A stretch of 64,000 nt of DNA from Verrucomicrobiota bacterium (GCA_017305195.1 JAFKMU010000037.1:144049-208048); one strand, 5' to 3'; shown: positions 45,061 to 54,286, counted from the first letter of the stretch. Notes: generated by a model not told the origin, from the sequence alone. Translations and numbers: made by a program.

Positions 45061-47220
45061 ATGTTTCGCCGTCTCATCCTCGGATTTCTCCTCGTCATCT
45101 GCGTGCTGATGATCGGGGAGATTTTCAAGCCGCTGCAGCCTCGCGCGACGTGGCGGACGGTGAACGACTGGGGAGCGGGGCTGGCGGGGGAATTCACCAT
45201 CGACAACCCGGGCGGCGCCGATGTCGACGGATGGACGCTGCGTTTTGACTATCCCGGGAGGATCGCGAGTATCTCGGGCGCGACGGTCATCGACCAGGAC
45301 GGCACCCAGTACCTCGTGCGCCCCGTGCCGTGGAATCGCGTCATCCCGCCGGGCCGCGAGGCCACGGTCGAGCTGAAGCTCGCCCCGGGCGGAGCGGCGC
45401 CGCGTCGGGTCAAGGTCGATACGGAGTCCGCCCTGGCGCGCGAGGAACCCGGGAAGCCCGAGTCGGGCTTCATGCCGGAGGAGGTGAGGCCGGGGCAGGA
45501 AACCCGTCCTGTGCCATCGGGAGCGCCCGGCGGCGCGCCCTTGGCGAGGTTGAGGTACGGTCCCGTCGAGCTGACCTATCGCGTGGTGCAGGATTCCGGC
45601 CATGAGGTGGAGTCGGAGGTGTTGATCAAAAACACCAGCTGGCAGTCTCTGCGGGACTGGACGCTGTTCCTCGATTTTTCCCGCGAGATTCGCGACGTGC
45701 TGGGAGCCGACCTTACGGCGCAAGCCGGGGCGAGTCATCGGCTGGACTCCGACAGCATCCTGCCCATCCCGCCGAAGGGCCAGTGGCGGGTGACACTGTG
45801 GTCGCAGCCCGGGCTGAAGCTCGACCCGCCGCGCCGGATGCTCTTCCGCTCGCGCCAGGCCTCACAGAGCCGACCCGATTTCAACTACGCGGTGGCGCTC
45901 CAGATGTCGCTCTATTTTTACGAGGCGCAGAGGTCGGGGCCGCTCGGGCAGACGCGGGTGGCATGGCGCAGGGACTCGGCGCTAAAGGATGGCGCGGACA
46001 AGGGGGCGGATCTCACCGGCGGCTACTACGATGCGGGCGATCATATGAAGTTCACCTTCCCGCTCAGCTCGGCGCTCTCGATGCTTTCCTGGGGCGGACT
46101 GGAGTACCGAGCGGGGTACGAAAAGGCGGGCCAGTGGCAGACGCTGCTCGACACCGTGCGCTGGGGGACGGACTGGCTGATCAAGGCGCATCCCTCGCCG
46201 AATGAGCTTTACGCCCAGGTGGGCGACGGGAGGCTCGACCATGCCTACTGGGGGCCGCCGGAGCGCATGACGATGAAGCGGCCGTCGTACAAGATCTCCG
46301 CGAGTGCCCCGGGGTCCGATCTGGCTGGCGAGGCGTCGGCGGCGCTGGCGTCGGCCTCGATCCTTTTCGTCAAGGACGACCCGGCCTATGCCGCGACGCT
46401 GCTGCGCCACGCTCGCGAGCTGTACGACTTTGCCGTGAAATTCCCCGGATCGTACAGCGACTCCATCCCGGCGGCGAAGGAGTATTACCCCTCCCGCTAC
46501 GGATACCAGGACGAGGTGGCCTGGGCGGCGGCGTGGCTGTACTCGGCCACGGGCGAGAGGCGTTATCTCAATGAGGCCGCGGCGATCTACAAGGATGCCA
46601 TCCAGGGGCGGCTGGCCGGAGCGGCGTCCTGTTGGGATGACAAGCGGCCCGCCCTGGCCGTGCTGATGGCCCGCCTCACGCGTCAGGACGTGTACAAGCG
46701 GGATGCCGAGCAGTTTCTCGACTACTGGACGGATGGGCGGCTCGGCCCCCGGGTGCGGTACACGCCCGGCGGGCTGGCCTGGCATAACGAATGGGGCCCG
46801 CTGCGGTATGCGGCCAATGCGGCCTTCCTCGCCTTTGTCTACAGCGACCGGGTGGCGGATTACCGCTACATATACCACCGGTTTGCCCGGCGGCAGATCA
46901 ATTACATCCTCGGCGACAATCCGGCGCGGCGGAGCTATCTTGTCGGCTTCGGCAGCAACCCGCCGCTGAACCCCCATCATCGCGCATCGCACGACTCCCC
47001 CGACAACGACATCAACAATCCGCCCAACAACGCCCATATCCTGTATGGGGCGCTGGTCGGCGGGCCGTCGAGCCTCGACGACTTCGACTACGAGGACAAC
47101 CGCCGCGACGTGCGCCAGAACGAAGTGGCCCTCGACTACAACGGCGGCCTCACCGGAGCCCTGGCCCGCATGGTGATGCTGAACAGCGGCCGGGCGATGC
47201 GGGTCTTCCCGCCCAAATAG
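45061..47220 (+). CDS. Membrane-anchored GH9 endoglucanase with CBM2-like modules
   Basis: A 719-residue protein. An N-terminal membrane anchor (~4-22) precedes a CBM2-like domain (~30-120, NDWGAGLAGEFTIDNPGGAD) and a second similar one (~165-260, VELTYRVVQDSGHEVESEVL). The GH9 (alpha/alpha)6 domain begins ~275 (FNYAVALQMSLYFYEAQRSG), with catalytic-Asp motif GGYYDAGDHMKF near residue 322, NPHHRASHD near 636 and the catalytic Glu in QNEVALDYNGG near 685. It hydrolyses cellulose or related beta-glucans. The anchor suggests it works at the outer face of the inner membrane or is retained. Followed by a bidirectional terminator. Confidence 0.9.
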   Translation: MFRRLILGFLLVICVLMIGEIFKPLQPRATWRTVNDWGAGLAGEFTIDNPGGADVDGWTLRFDYPGRIASISGATVIDQDGTQYLVRPVPWNRVIPPGREATVELKLAPGGAAPRRVKVDTESALAREEPGKPESGFMPEEVRPGQETRPVPSGAPGGAPLARLRYGPVELTYRVVQDSGHEVESEVLIKNTSWQSLRDWTLFLDFSREIRDVLGADLTAQAGASHRLDSDSILPIPPKGQWRVTLWSQPGLKLDPPRRMLFRSRQASQSRPDFNYAVALQMSLYFYEAQRSGPLGQTRVAWRRDSALKDGADKGADLTGGYYDAGDHMKFTFPLSSALSMLSWGGLEYRAGYEKAGQWQTLLDTVRWGTDWLIKAHPSPNELYAQVGDGRLDHAYWGPPERMTMKRPSYKISASAPGSDLAGEASAALASASILFVKDDPAYAATLLRHARELYDFAVKFPGSYSDSIPAAKEYYPSRYGYQDEVAWAAAWLYSATGERRYLNEAAAIYKDAIQGRLAGAASCWDDKRPALAVLMARLTRQDVYKRDAEQFLDYWTDGRLGPRVRYTPGGLAWHNEWGPLRYAANAAFLAFVYSDRVADYRYIYHRFARRQINYILGDNPARRSYLVGFGSNPPLNPHHRASHDSPDNDINNPPNNAHILYGALVGGPSSLDDFDYEDNRRDVRQNEVALDYNGGLTGALARMVMLNSGRAMRVFPPK

Positions 47221-47260
47221 AAAAAACCTGCCTCGGCACGGGGCGGAGGCAGGTTTTTCG
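47221..47260. terminator. Bidirectional terminator between GH9 and purM
   Basis: A run of A, then AACCTGCCTC, an 11-base loop, GAGGCAGGTT and a T-run. It separates the convergent GH9 and purM genes. Confidence 0.8.
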
Positions 47261-47283
47261 GAAGGGAAATCCTTCGGTCTTTT

Positions 47284-48306
47284 CTAGACGATGGCGACGG
47301 TCTGGTTGCCCTCGACGATTTCGCCGATGACCTTGCCGCGGGTGAGTTTCACCGTCTCGGTCTGGCGCTTCTTGTCGACGATGAGGACCATGCCGATGCC
47401 CATGTTGAAGACCTGGTACATCTCCAGCGCATCGACCTTGCCACCAGCCTCGATGATTTGGAAGAGCGCGGGGATCTTCCAGGAATCGCGGCGGATGTTG
47501 GCCTGCGTGCCCTTGGGCAGGACGCGCGGGAGGTTGTCGATGAGGCCGCCGCCTGTGATATGCGCGGCGGCGTGGAGCAGCCCGGCGGGCAGCGAGGCCA
47601 TGAGGGGCTGGTAGTTCTTGTGCACGCGGAGGAGCTCTTCGCCGATCGGGAGCTTCAGCTCGGGGAGGCGGGAGTTTACCTTGAGGCCCATGGTCTCAAA
47701 GAGGACCTTGCGGGCGAGCGAATAGCCATTGGTGTGCAGGCCGCTCGAGGGCAGGCCGATGAGGACATCGCCCACGCGGACCTTGGAGCCGTCGAGCATC
47801 CGGGCGCGGTCGACCACGCCGACGATGGTGCCGGCGACGTCGTACTCGCCCTGCTGGTACATGCCGGGCATCTGGGCAGTTTCTCCGCCGATGAGGGCGC
47901 AGCTGCCGGCGCGGCAGGCCTTGGCAAACCCGGTGAGAAGCTGGCGGAAGACGGTCGGCTCGAGGGAGGCGGCGGCGACGTAGTCGAGGAAGAAAAGGGG
48001 CTGCGCTCCGACGACGGCGATGTCGTTGATGCAGTGGTTGACGAGGTCCTGGCCGACGGTGTCGTGCTTGTTGACCATGAAGGCGACCTTGAGCTTGGTG
48101 CCGACGCCGTCGACGCTGGCGACGAGCACGGGGTCCTTCATCTTGCCGAAGTCGGCGCGGAAGAGACCGCCGAAGCCGCCGATCTTGCCCAGCACCTGAG
48201 GCCCGTGGGTCGAGCGTACGAGCGATTGAATACCGCTTTTGACGACGTTGCCTAAATCTACATCCACGCCCGCCCGGGCGTAGGCTTTCACTTTGACCTG
48301 CTTCAT
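47284..48306 (-). CDS. purM: Phosphoribosylformylglycinamidine cyclo-ligase (AIR synthetase)
   Basis: A 340-residue PurM, fifth step of purine synthesis. AYARAGVDVDLGNVVKSGIQ near the start, DPVLVASVDGVGTKLKVAF, DLVNHCINDIAVVGAQPLFF, ALIGGETAQMPGMY and the C-terminal NMGIGMVLIV with HITGGGLIDNLPRVLP are diagnostic. It overlaps purF by 4 bp (ATGA), so purF-purM is one transcript. Confidence 0.97.
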   Translation of the reverse strand: MKQVKVKAYARAGVDVDLGNVVKSGIQSLVRSTHGPQVLGKIGGFGGLFRADFGKMKDPVLVASVDGVGTKLKVAFMVNKHDTVGQDLVNHCINDIAVVGAQPLFFLDYVAAASLEPTVFRQLLTGFAKACRAGSCALIGGETAQMPGMYQQGEYDVAGTIVGVVDRARMLDGSKVRVGDVLIGLPSSGLHTNGYSLARKVLFETMGLKVNSRLPELKLPIGEELLRVHKNYQPLMASLPAGLLHAAAHITGGGLIDNLPRVLPKGTQANIRRDSWKIPALFQIIEAGGKVDALEMYQVFNMGIGMVLIVDKKRQTETVKLTRGKVIGEIVEGNQTVAIV

Positions 48307-49739
48307 ATCAGGCGGGGTTCCTCGTTATCGAGCAGGCGCACGCGGCGAGCTCGTTTTTCCATGATGAGTTTGTCGAATTCGGCATCGAATGCCACGGGGT
48401 AGTCCCCGCTGAAGCACGCCGTGCAGAAGTCGCTTCCCGGCCGCTTGGTCGCGCGCACCATGCCCTCGAGGTCGAGGTACCCGAGGGAGTCCGCGCCGAG
48501 GTACTTGCGGATTTCCTCCATGGTACACTGGTTGGCGAGGAGCTTGTCGGGGTTGGGAAAGTCAATGCCGTAGTAGCAGGCGAAGCGGTGCGGCGGGCAG
48601 CTGATGCGCATGTGCACCTCCTTGGCCCCGGCCTCGCGCAGCGTAACGACGCGCGAGCGGGCGGTGGTGCCGCGCACGATGGAGTCGTCCACGACCACGA
48701 CGCTCTTGTCCTTCACCACCTCGGTGATGAGGTTGAGCTTCACGCGGACATTGAAGTCGCGGATGCTCTGCGAGGGCTGGATAAAGGTGCGGCCGATGTA
48801 GTGGTTGCGGACAAAGGCCGGGTAATACGGGATGCCGAGCTCCTCGGAGAAGCCGAGGGCGGCGAAGATGCCGGAGTCGGGCACGGGGACGACGAGGTCG
48901 GCCTCGGCCGGATGCAGGCGGGCGAGCTCGCGGCCCATGCGCACGCGCACGTCGGAGACGGTGACCCCGGCGATGTTGCTGTCGGGACGGGCAAAATAGA
49001 CGTACTCGAAGATGCAGAACGCGCTGCGAGTCTCCCGGAAGGGGAACTCGGAGCGGATGCCGCCATTGTCGATGATGACCACCTCGCCGGGCTCGATGTC
49101 GCGGATGAACTGCGCCTGGATGAGGTCGAAGGCGCAGCTCTCGGAGGCCAGCACGTAGGCGCCATCCTTTTTGCCCAGACACAGCGGGCGGAAGCCATGC
49201 GGATCGCGGAAGCCGATGATCTCGCGCTCGCTCATGATCACGATGGAAAACGCGCCCTCGATGCGGCGCAGAGCCGCCAGGGCTCCGCCGTCTCCCCGCG
49301 GCTGGGCCAGCAGGTGGAGGACGATTTCACTGTCGACGGTAGTTTGGAAAATGGAGCCCTTGGCCTCGAGCTCAAGACGGAGCTGGGCGGCGTTGACGAG
49401 GTTGCCGTTGTGGGCGACGGCGAGCTGGCCGCGATTGGTGTCGACGACGAACGGCTGGGCGTTCTTGGCCGTGCTGGACCCGGTGGTCGAGTAGCGTACG
49501 TGGCCGATGGCGCGCGTGCCCTTGAGGTCATCAAGGTCGTCCATCTTGAAAACCTGCGAGACGAGACCCATGCCCTTGTGCTGCTGGAAGGTGCTGTCCG
49601 ATCCCTTGGCCGAGACGATGCCGGCGCTTTCCTGCCCGCGATGCTGGAGCGCAAAGAGTCCGTAGTAGGTCAGCAGGGCGGCGTCGGGATGCCCAAAAAC
49701 GGCGAATACGCCGCACTCATGAGTGGGTTTGTGTTTCAA
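48303..49739 (-). CDS. purF: Amidophosphoribosyltransferase PurF
   Basis: PurF, the first committed purine enzyme, about 478 residues. The glutaminase motif ECGVFAVFGHP near the N-terminus has the catalytic Cys after propeptide removal. The phosphoribosyltransferase part has VVVVDDSIVRGTTARSRVVT, and DFCTACFSGDYPV with ISCPPHRF gives the cysteines of the Fe-S-type (B. subtilis-like) enzyme. No ATG lies before the ECGVF block; a TTG at 49739 (or 49745) fits best, and no strong Shine-Dalgarno site is seen. The frame runs on upstream into the opposite-frame hypothetical gene. Confidence 0.9.
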   Translation of the reverse strand: MKHKPTHECGVFAVFGHPDAALLTYYGLFALQHRGQESAGIVSAKGSDSTFQQHKGMGLVSQVFKMDDLDDLKGTRAIGHVRYSTTGSSTAKNAQPFVVDTNRGQLAVAHNGNLVNAAQLRLELEAKGSIFQTTVDSEIVLHLLAQPRGDGGALAALRRIEGAFSIVIMSEREIIGFRDPHGFRPLCLGKKDGAYVLASESCAFDLIQAQFIRDIEPGEVVIIDNGGIRSEFPFRETRSAFCIFEYVYFARPDSNIAGVTVSDVRVRMGRELARLHPAEADLVVPVPDSGIFAALGFSEELGIPYYPAFVRNHYIGRTFIQPSQSIRDFNVRVKLNLITEVVKDKSVVVVDDSIVRGTTARSRVVTLREAGAKEVHMRISCPPHRFACYYGIDFPNPDKLLANQCTMEEIRKYLGADSLGYLDLEGMVRATKRPGSDFCTACFSGDYPVAFDAEFDKLIMEKRARRVRLLDNEEPRLI

Positions 49740-49786
49740 CGGCAAGGCTTGAAGAGGCGGCAACTTGCTTGGTTTTTGTGAGTCTT

Positions 49787-50314
49787 TCAAGGTTTGAATC
49801 GTCCTCCGCGTCCGTTCTTGAGGGCGCGCTGCAGGTTCTTGAACAACGACTCCACCTGCTCGCGAGAGGCGAGGCGATACTCGATGGTGCGCGCGTGGGT
49901 GGTGGTCGGGTAATTTTTGACGACTTTTCGCCAGACGTCGGCCGTGTCGGTGCGTTCCATGGCCTCGCTGATCTTCTCCTTGGCAAAGTTGAGCGTGCTC
50001 TGGCCGATGCCGTTTGGAGACTGCGGGACGTTGGGCTCGATGTAGTAGGCGCGCAGCAGTTCCGAGCCGGAGGTGCTGATATTGAGTTCCACCACGCGGG
50101 CGGCATTGTCGACGACGTACTCCTGGGTGCTGAGGGAGACGATCGTGGAGGTTTTCACGATGTAGGTGCCGCCGGGAAATTCGATGGTCCAGAAATCCGA
50201 GGAGTTTGTGTCGGAGTCCGGGGTGGGAGAGGGGGTCTGGGCGTGGACAGCGGCCGAGCTGGCGAGGACCAGCGCCGAGACGGTTGCCAGGAGGCAATGC
50301 CGCAGGTTGAGCAT
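49787..50314 (-). CDS. Secreted hypothetical protein
   Basis: A 175-residue protein with a Sec signal peptide (MLNLRHCLLATVSALVLASS, cleavage near VHA at ~25) and a short Pro/Thr-rich linker. The following domain (FWTIEFPGGTYIVKTSTIVS, ELLRAYYIEPNVPQSPNGIG) is mixed alpha/beta. No family recognised. It lies directly upstream of purF on the same strand. Confidence 0.6.
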   Translation of the reverse strand: MLNLRHCLLATVSALVLASSAAVHAQTPSPTPDSDTNSSDFWTIEFPGGTYIVKTSTIVSLSTQEYVVDNAARVVELNISTSGSELLRAYYIEPNVPQSPNGIGQSTLNFAKEKISEAMERTDTADVWRKVVKNYPTTTHARTIEYRLASREQVESLFKNLQRALKNGRGGRFKP

Positions 50315-50374
50315 TCCACAGATTTCCAGCTTTTTCCCTCTCGCGCAAATCAGAATCTGCCGATAGATAGCCGC

Positions 50375-50863
50375 ATGCCCAATTATCGCCCGAATGTCGC
50401 CTTCATTCTGAGCAATGCCGCCGGAGAGATCCTCGTTTGTGAACGCAGTGATTGGGCCGGGTGCTGGCAGTTTGCCCAGGGCGGGGTAAAGAGCGGCGAG
50501 GCCTTCATTGACGCTCTCTATCGCGAGGTGGAGGAGGAGCTTTGCCTGAAGCGTTCCGACTACCAGGTCCTCTCGTCGAGGGGACCGTACCGGTATCTCT
50601 TCGTCAATGGGCGGAAAAAAGAGGGCTTCGACGGGCAGGAGCAGTATTATTTCCTAGGTCGCCTGACCAACCCGGACGCGCAGGTGCGCTTCGACGGGGA
50701 ATCGGACGAGTTTCGCGCCGCGCGCTGGATTCGCCCGGCGGCCTTTGACCTGAACTGGGTGCCCGAGATGAAGCGCGAGGTGTACGCCAGCGTGCTGCGG
50801 GATTTCTTCAGCGTCGAGCTGGGCGGCAGGGTTCAGGACGGCGAGACCCAGGCTGTGCAATGA
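50375..50863 (+). CDS. Nudix hydrolase (RppH-like)
   Basis: A 162-residue Nudix protein starting MPNYRPNVAFILSNAAGEIL, an RppH-type N-terminus. The Nudix box GGVKSGEAFIDALYREVEEE is intact. RppH-type members remove pyrophosphate from 5'-triphosphate RNA or cleave dinucleoside polyphosphates. Length fits. The stop overlaps the next gene by 4 bp (ATGA). Confidence 0.88.
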   Translation: MPNYRPNVAFILSNAAGEILVCERSDWAGCWQFAQGGVKSGEAFIDALYREVEEELCLKRSDYQVLSSRGPYRYLFVNGRKKEGFDGQEQYYFLGRLTNPDAQVRFDGESDEFRAARWIRPAAFDLNWVPEMKREVYASVLRDFFSVELGGRVQDGETQAVQ

Positions 50864-51234
50864 GGGCGGGGATGCTGGGGCGAGCGTTGACTGTATTTAC
50901 GCTCCTCAGCATTTTTAGTCTGCTCGCTGGTTGCCCGGCCCGGTGGTCGATCCGGTTGCGCAACGCCTCGGAGGAAACCATCGGCTTTTCTGTGGGAAGC
51001 ATGCGGGTCGAAAAGCTGACGCCGGGACAGGAAGGGACGATCCCATTGCTTCCGGTTTCGGCAGATGAATACCGGGATCGGGAGATCGTTATATTCTCCG
51101 CCACGGGGCGGGAACTGAGCCGGGAGAACGTCTTCAAGGTCTTCCAGTCGGCAGGGACCGCGAGCGCCCGATATCCTTATGTGTATCTCGTCTACTCCGA
51201 GAAGGAGATTTCACTCGACCCCCGCCTGAAGTAG
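50860..51234 (+). CDS. Hypothetical lipoprotein
   Basis: A 124-residue lipoprotein: signal ALTVFTLLSIFSLLAGC with lipobox LLAGC at ~20-24. The mature domain has ~5 strands (WSIRLRNASEETIGFSVGSM, EIVIFSATGRELS) of a small immunoglobulin- or transthyretin-like shape. No family recognised. Coupled to the Nudix gene by ATGA. Confidence 0.6.
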   Translation: MRAGMLGRALTVFTLLSIFSLLAGCPARWSIRLRNASEETIGFSVGSMRVEKLTPGQEGTIPLLPVSADEYRDREIVIFSATGRELSRENVFKVFQSAGTASARYPYVYLVYSEKEISLDPRLK

Positions 51235-51282
51235 CGAGTCTGAGAGCTTGCGCGGAGCGCGAAACCGACTGATTTTTCCCCC

Positions 51283-51483
51283 ATGCAGGAGATGGGCAAG
51301 ATGCTGGTGATCGCCGGGGTGGTGCTGGCCGTGATCGGCGGGCTGCTCTGGTGGGGCAAGGGGTTTCGGTTGCCTGGGGACATCTTCATCGAGCGGGGGA
51401 GTTTCTCCTTCGGCTTTCCCATCGTGACATGCATCGTCATCAGCATCGTGCTCACGGTGGTGCTGAATTTCTTTCGCCGGTAG
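51283..51483 (+). CDS. DUF2905 family membrane protein
   Basis: A 66-residue protein with two membrane segments (~7-24 and ~44-62) joined by GKGFRLPGDIFIERG, the DUF2905 hallmark. Function unknown for the family. It starts 48 bp after the lipoprotein gene. Confidence 0.88.
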   Translation: MQEMGKMLVIAGVVLAVIGGLLWWGKGFRLPGDIFIERGSFSFGFPIVTCIVISIVLTVVLNFFRR

Positions 51484-51548
51484 GCAATCGGCTGCGGAGG
51501 CTGCTTTTTTGCTCGCGGACCGGGCGTGCCGGGTGTTTGCTACGCGGA

Positions 51549-51971
51549 ATGAAAACCCTGGCGACTTTCCTCGGCGCCGTTGTGCTCGCGTTCTCCCTCA
51601 ATGCCTGCGGCATGCTTCAGGCGAAATATGATGCGAATGGCAAAGCCACCGCGGCCTACCTGCAAGACAAGAATACAGCGGCTCCCCGTACGAATCTCGA
51701 GGGCCTCTGGTACTCGCCGCAATGGGGCATGGTTGTCTTCAACCAGACTCCCAAGGGCGATCTGACCGGCATTTTCCAGGATGCCTATCGCGTCGAGGGC
51801 CGGGTCGTGGGCAAGAGCGCCTACATCGCCCTCATCGATGACGACTGGACCGAGTACACCGTGGAGCTCCAGCGCCTGAGCGGCGAGAAGCTGACCGGCT
51901 TTTACTCCCCGAGCGTGCCATTTTCCAGCAAGGACAAGACGCCTCTCGAGCTCTTCCGCATCGATAGATAG
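51549..51971 (+). CDS. Hypothetical lipoprotein, first of a tandem pair
   Basis: A 140-residue lipoprotein with lipobox LNACG near residue 20 (MKTLATFLGAVVLAFSLNAC). The mature domain LEGLWYSPQWGMVVFNQTPK and VVGKSAYIALIDDDWTEYTV matches the next gene's product in order of blocks (GxWxSxxWGxxxF...VxGxKAYxxxxDxWxxYxV), so the two are paralogues. No known family. Confidence 0.65.
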   Translation: MKTLATFLGAVVLAFSLNACGMLQAKYDANGKATAAYLQDKNTAAPRTNLEGLWYSPQWGMVVFNQTPKGDLTGIFQDAYRVEGRVVGKSAYIALIDDDWTEYTVELQRLSGEKLTGFYSPSVPFSSKDKTPLELFRIDR

Positions 51972-51974
51972 CGT

Positions 51975-52391
51975 ATGAAACGCTTTATCTCGATCGCGGC
52001 CCTGGCCGCCGTCCTCGGCGTGTCCGGGTGCGGGGTCTTTTCGGAGATCAACGACGAGCGCTACTCGCGCAACAATGCCAAAGGCCGTGAGTGGCTCTCG
52101 GACCAGACGATGCCCGCCGATATCAACATCGGGGGCAACTGGCACTCCGGCGACTGGGGGTATGCCTCCTTCTCGCAGGATGGCCGCCGCGTCACTGGCA
52201 ACCTCGGCAACTATGCCGTCAAGGGCGTCGTCAGCGGCAACAAGGCCTATCTCGTCGCGAGCCAGGATGGCTGGGATTACTATAGCGTGATCCTCGAGCG
52301 CGATGGCGAGTACTCCCTCAAGGGGCGCTACTCCCGCAGCATCCCGTACCAGAAGTGGAATCGCGGCGACTTCCGCCTCGAGCGCCGGTAG
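51975..52391 (+). CDS. Hypothetical lipoprotein, second of a tandem pair
   Basis: A 138-residue paralogue of the preceding lipoprotein, 3 bp downstream. Lipobox VSGCG at ~16-20. INIGGNWHSGDWGYASFSQD, then VSGNKAYLVASQDGWDYYSV aligns with its neighbour. The repeated strands look like a small beta-barrel. Function unknown. Confidence 0.65.
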   Translation: MKRFISIAALAAVLGVSGCGVFSEINDERYSRNNAKGREWLSDQTMPADINIGGNWHSGDWGYASFSQDGRRVTGNLGNYAVKGVVSGNKAYLVASQDGWDYYSVILERDGEYSLKGRYSRSIPYQKWNRGDFRLERR

Positions 52392-52425
52392 CGGAGGCCT
52401 GACGAGAGCAGGGAAAACGAGACGT

Positions 52426-52657
52426 GGGCGGTCGCGAGGCGGTCGCCCCGGGTTTCTCCATTGACACCTTCCCGCTCCGGGGAGGTGTGATGTGCCGTCA
52501 GAGGATGGCAGGTGATGCCCTTTGAGCTTGGGAAAAAGGCCGGGCTATCCGCGCCTGGAGTTTACGGCTTCCCGCTGGAAGCCGCGTGAGAAGAAAGACG
52601 ATACCTCCTCCCTCGCACGCGGGGCGGCCCGGAGGCCAGCCCCGCGAATCGGGGAGG
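52426..52657. other. Intergenic region with a series of strong hairpins
   Basis: No gene is seen in 52392-52670. Four hairpins follow one another: GGGCG-gt-CGC with GCG-gt-CGCCC (52426-52448); ACACCT-t-CCC with GGG-AGGTGT (52464-52488); CGGCTTCC with GGAAGCCG, loop CGCT (52565-52584); and a nested hairpin of CCTCCC/GGGAGG (52607-52657) enclosing CGCGGGG/CCCCGCG and GGCC-CGGA-GGCC. There is no T-run. The last hairpin lies 14 bp after the fabF stop on the minus strand and may form its 3' end. Confidence 0.4.
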
Positions 52658-52670
52658 AAAGGGAGCGGGA

Positions 52671-53918
52671 TTACCCGTTGAACTCGGTCGCGAGCAAGGT
52701 GGCGTTGTGGCCGCCGAAGCCGAAGGAATTGCTCATGGCAACCTTCACCTTCTTCTCACGGGCGATCTTTGGCACGTAGTCGAGGTCGCACTCGGGGTCC
52801 GGGTTGTCGAGGTTGATGGTCGGCGGGATGACGCCGTGCTTGATCGCCAGGGCGCAGGCGGCGAACTCCACGCCACCGGCCGCGCCGAGGAGGTGGCCGG
52901 TCATCGACTTGGTCGAGCTGACCATGGTCTTCTTGGCGTATTCGCCGAGGGCCTGCTTGATCGCCTTGGTCTCGCACAGATCGCCGATCGGGGTCGAGGT
53001 GCCGTGGGCGTTGATGTAGTCGATCTGCTCGGGATTGATCTTCGCATGGCGCATGGCGATCTTCATGCAGCGAGCGGCGCCCTCGCCCTCGGGGAGTGGC
53101 TGGGTCATGTGGTAGGCGTCGGCGCTGAGACCGTAGCCTGCGAGTTCGCAGTAGATGTGCGCGCCGCGCGCCTTCGCGTGCTCGAGCTCCTCGAGGATCA
53201 CGAGACCCGCGCCTTCACCCATCACGAAGCCATCGCGGTCCTTGTCAAACGGACGCGAGGCTTTCTCAGGCTCGTCGTTGCGCAGGGAAAGGGCGCGCAT
53301 GGCGGCGAAACCCGACATGCCGAGTTGGGTGATGGTGGCCTCGGTGCCGCCCGCAATGAAGAAGTCGGCATCGTCAAACTTGATCATGCGCCAAGCCTCG
53401 CCGATCGAGTGATTGGCGGTGGCGCAGGCCGTAACGATCGACATATTGGGGCCGCGCAGGTCGTACTCCATGGAGACGAGGCCGCTGGCCATGTTGCTGA
53501 TCATCATGGCGATGGTGAAGGGGGACACGCGCGACGGGCCGCGCTCGAAGAGGCGACGACACTCGTCTTCCATGCTCTTGAGACCGCCGATGCCGGAGCC
53601 GATCATGACGCCGAAGCGCTCACGGTCAACGGCGTCGAGGTCGATGCCCGAGTCGGCCAGAGCGCTCTTGGCCGCGGCCATGGCGAGTTGGGTGAAGCGG
53701 TCGGTACGGCGGGCATCCTTCGGGGACTTGAAGTGCTTGGCCGGCTCGAAGTCCCTTACCTCGCCGGCGATCTTGCAATCGTAGATCTCGGAATCAAAGG
53801 CAGTATAACGCTGAACGCCACTGCGTCCCTCGGTAAGGCTCTTCCAGAAGGTTTCAATATCGCTGCCCACGGGGCTGACAACGCCCAATCCGGTGACTAC
53901 AACTCTGCGTTCGCTCAT
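52671..53918 (-). CDS. fabF: 3-oxoacyl-ACP synthase II (FabF)
   Basis: A 415-residue condensing enzyme of type II fatty-acid synthesis. [22 protein letters not shown] at the N-terminus, catalytic Cys in [14 protein letters not shown], His motifs in [15 protein letters not shown] and [14 protein letters not shown], and the C-terminal [14 protein letters not shown]. acpP is not adjacent, unlike the common acpP-fabF order; the upstream neighbour is the zinc-ribbon/TonB/ExbBD unit. Confidence 0.97.
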   Translation of the reverse strand: MSERRVVVTGLGVVSPVGSDIETFWKSLTEGRSGVQRYTAFDSEIYDCKIAGEVRDFEPAKHFKSPKDARRTDRFTQLAMAAAKSALADSGIDLDAVDRERFGVMIGSGIGGLKSMEDECRRLFERGPSRVSPFTIAMMISNMASGLVSMEYDLRGPNMSIVTACATANHSIGEAWRMIKFDDADFFIAGGTEATITQLGMSGFAAMRALSLRNDEPEKASRPFDKDRDGFVMGEGAGLVILEELEHAKARGAHIYCELAGYGLSADAYHMTQPLPEGEGAARCMKIAMRHAKINPEQIDYINAHGTSTPIGDLCETKAIKQALGEYAKKTMVSSTKSMTGHLLGAAGGVEFAACALAIKHGVIPPTINLDNPDPECDLDYVPKIAREKKVKVAMSNSFGFGGHNATLLATEFNG

Positions 53919-54046
53919 TTCGGTAGATAAAAAGGTTGATCCCCGAGGGGAGTTCTAAGACAGCGGGAAGCTCTTGCGGTTGGCAATCTTTATTTCGCTG
54001 CCTTTCGGCGGTAGGAAACTCTCTGCTGACCGCACGATTTGCAAGG

Positions 54047-54286
54047 CTAGAAGGCTCGAACCTTGTCTCGCTCGGTCAGGCTGCCGCAACCCGGGCAGCG
54101 CGGCAGCTCGGCTTTGGAGGAATCCGAGAACTCCATCCCGCACACGGCGCACTTCAGCCGACCGCGCAGGGCGCGTCTGTCCCGGGCGCGCCGGACCAGC
54201 TCGTACGAGACCCAGACGATGAAAATGCCTGCGACAAAAACTGCCGCGTAGACAAAGACGAGGGTGGGCAGGGACAGGCGGATCAT
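54047..54286 (-). CDS. Small membrane protein with C-terminal zinc ribbon
   Basis: A 79-residue protein: a membrane segment (~5-28), a basic stretch (ELVRRARDRRALRGR) and a CxxC..CxxC zinc ribbon (CAVCG, then CPGCGS). Coupled to the TonB-like gene by a 4-bp overlap (ATGA). It may act in the same membrane system; no family name is known to me. Confidence 0.75.
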   Translation of the reverse strand: MIRLSLPTLVFVYAAVFVAGIFIVWVSYELVRRARDRRALRGRLKCAVCGMEFSDSSKAELPRCPGCGSLTERDKVRAF

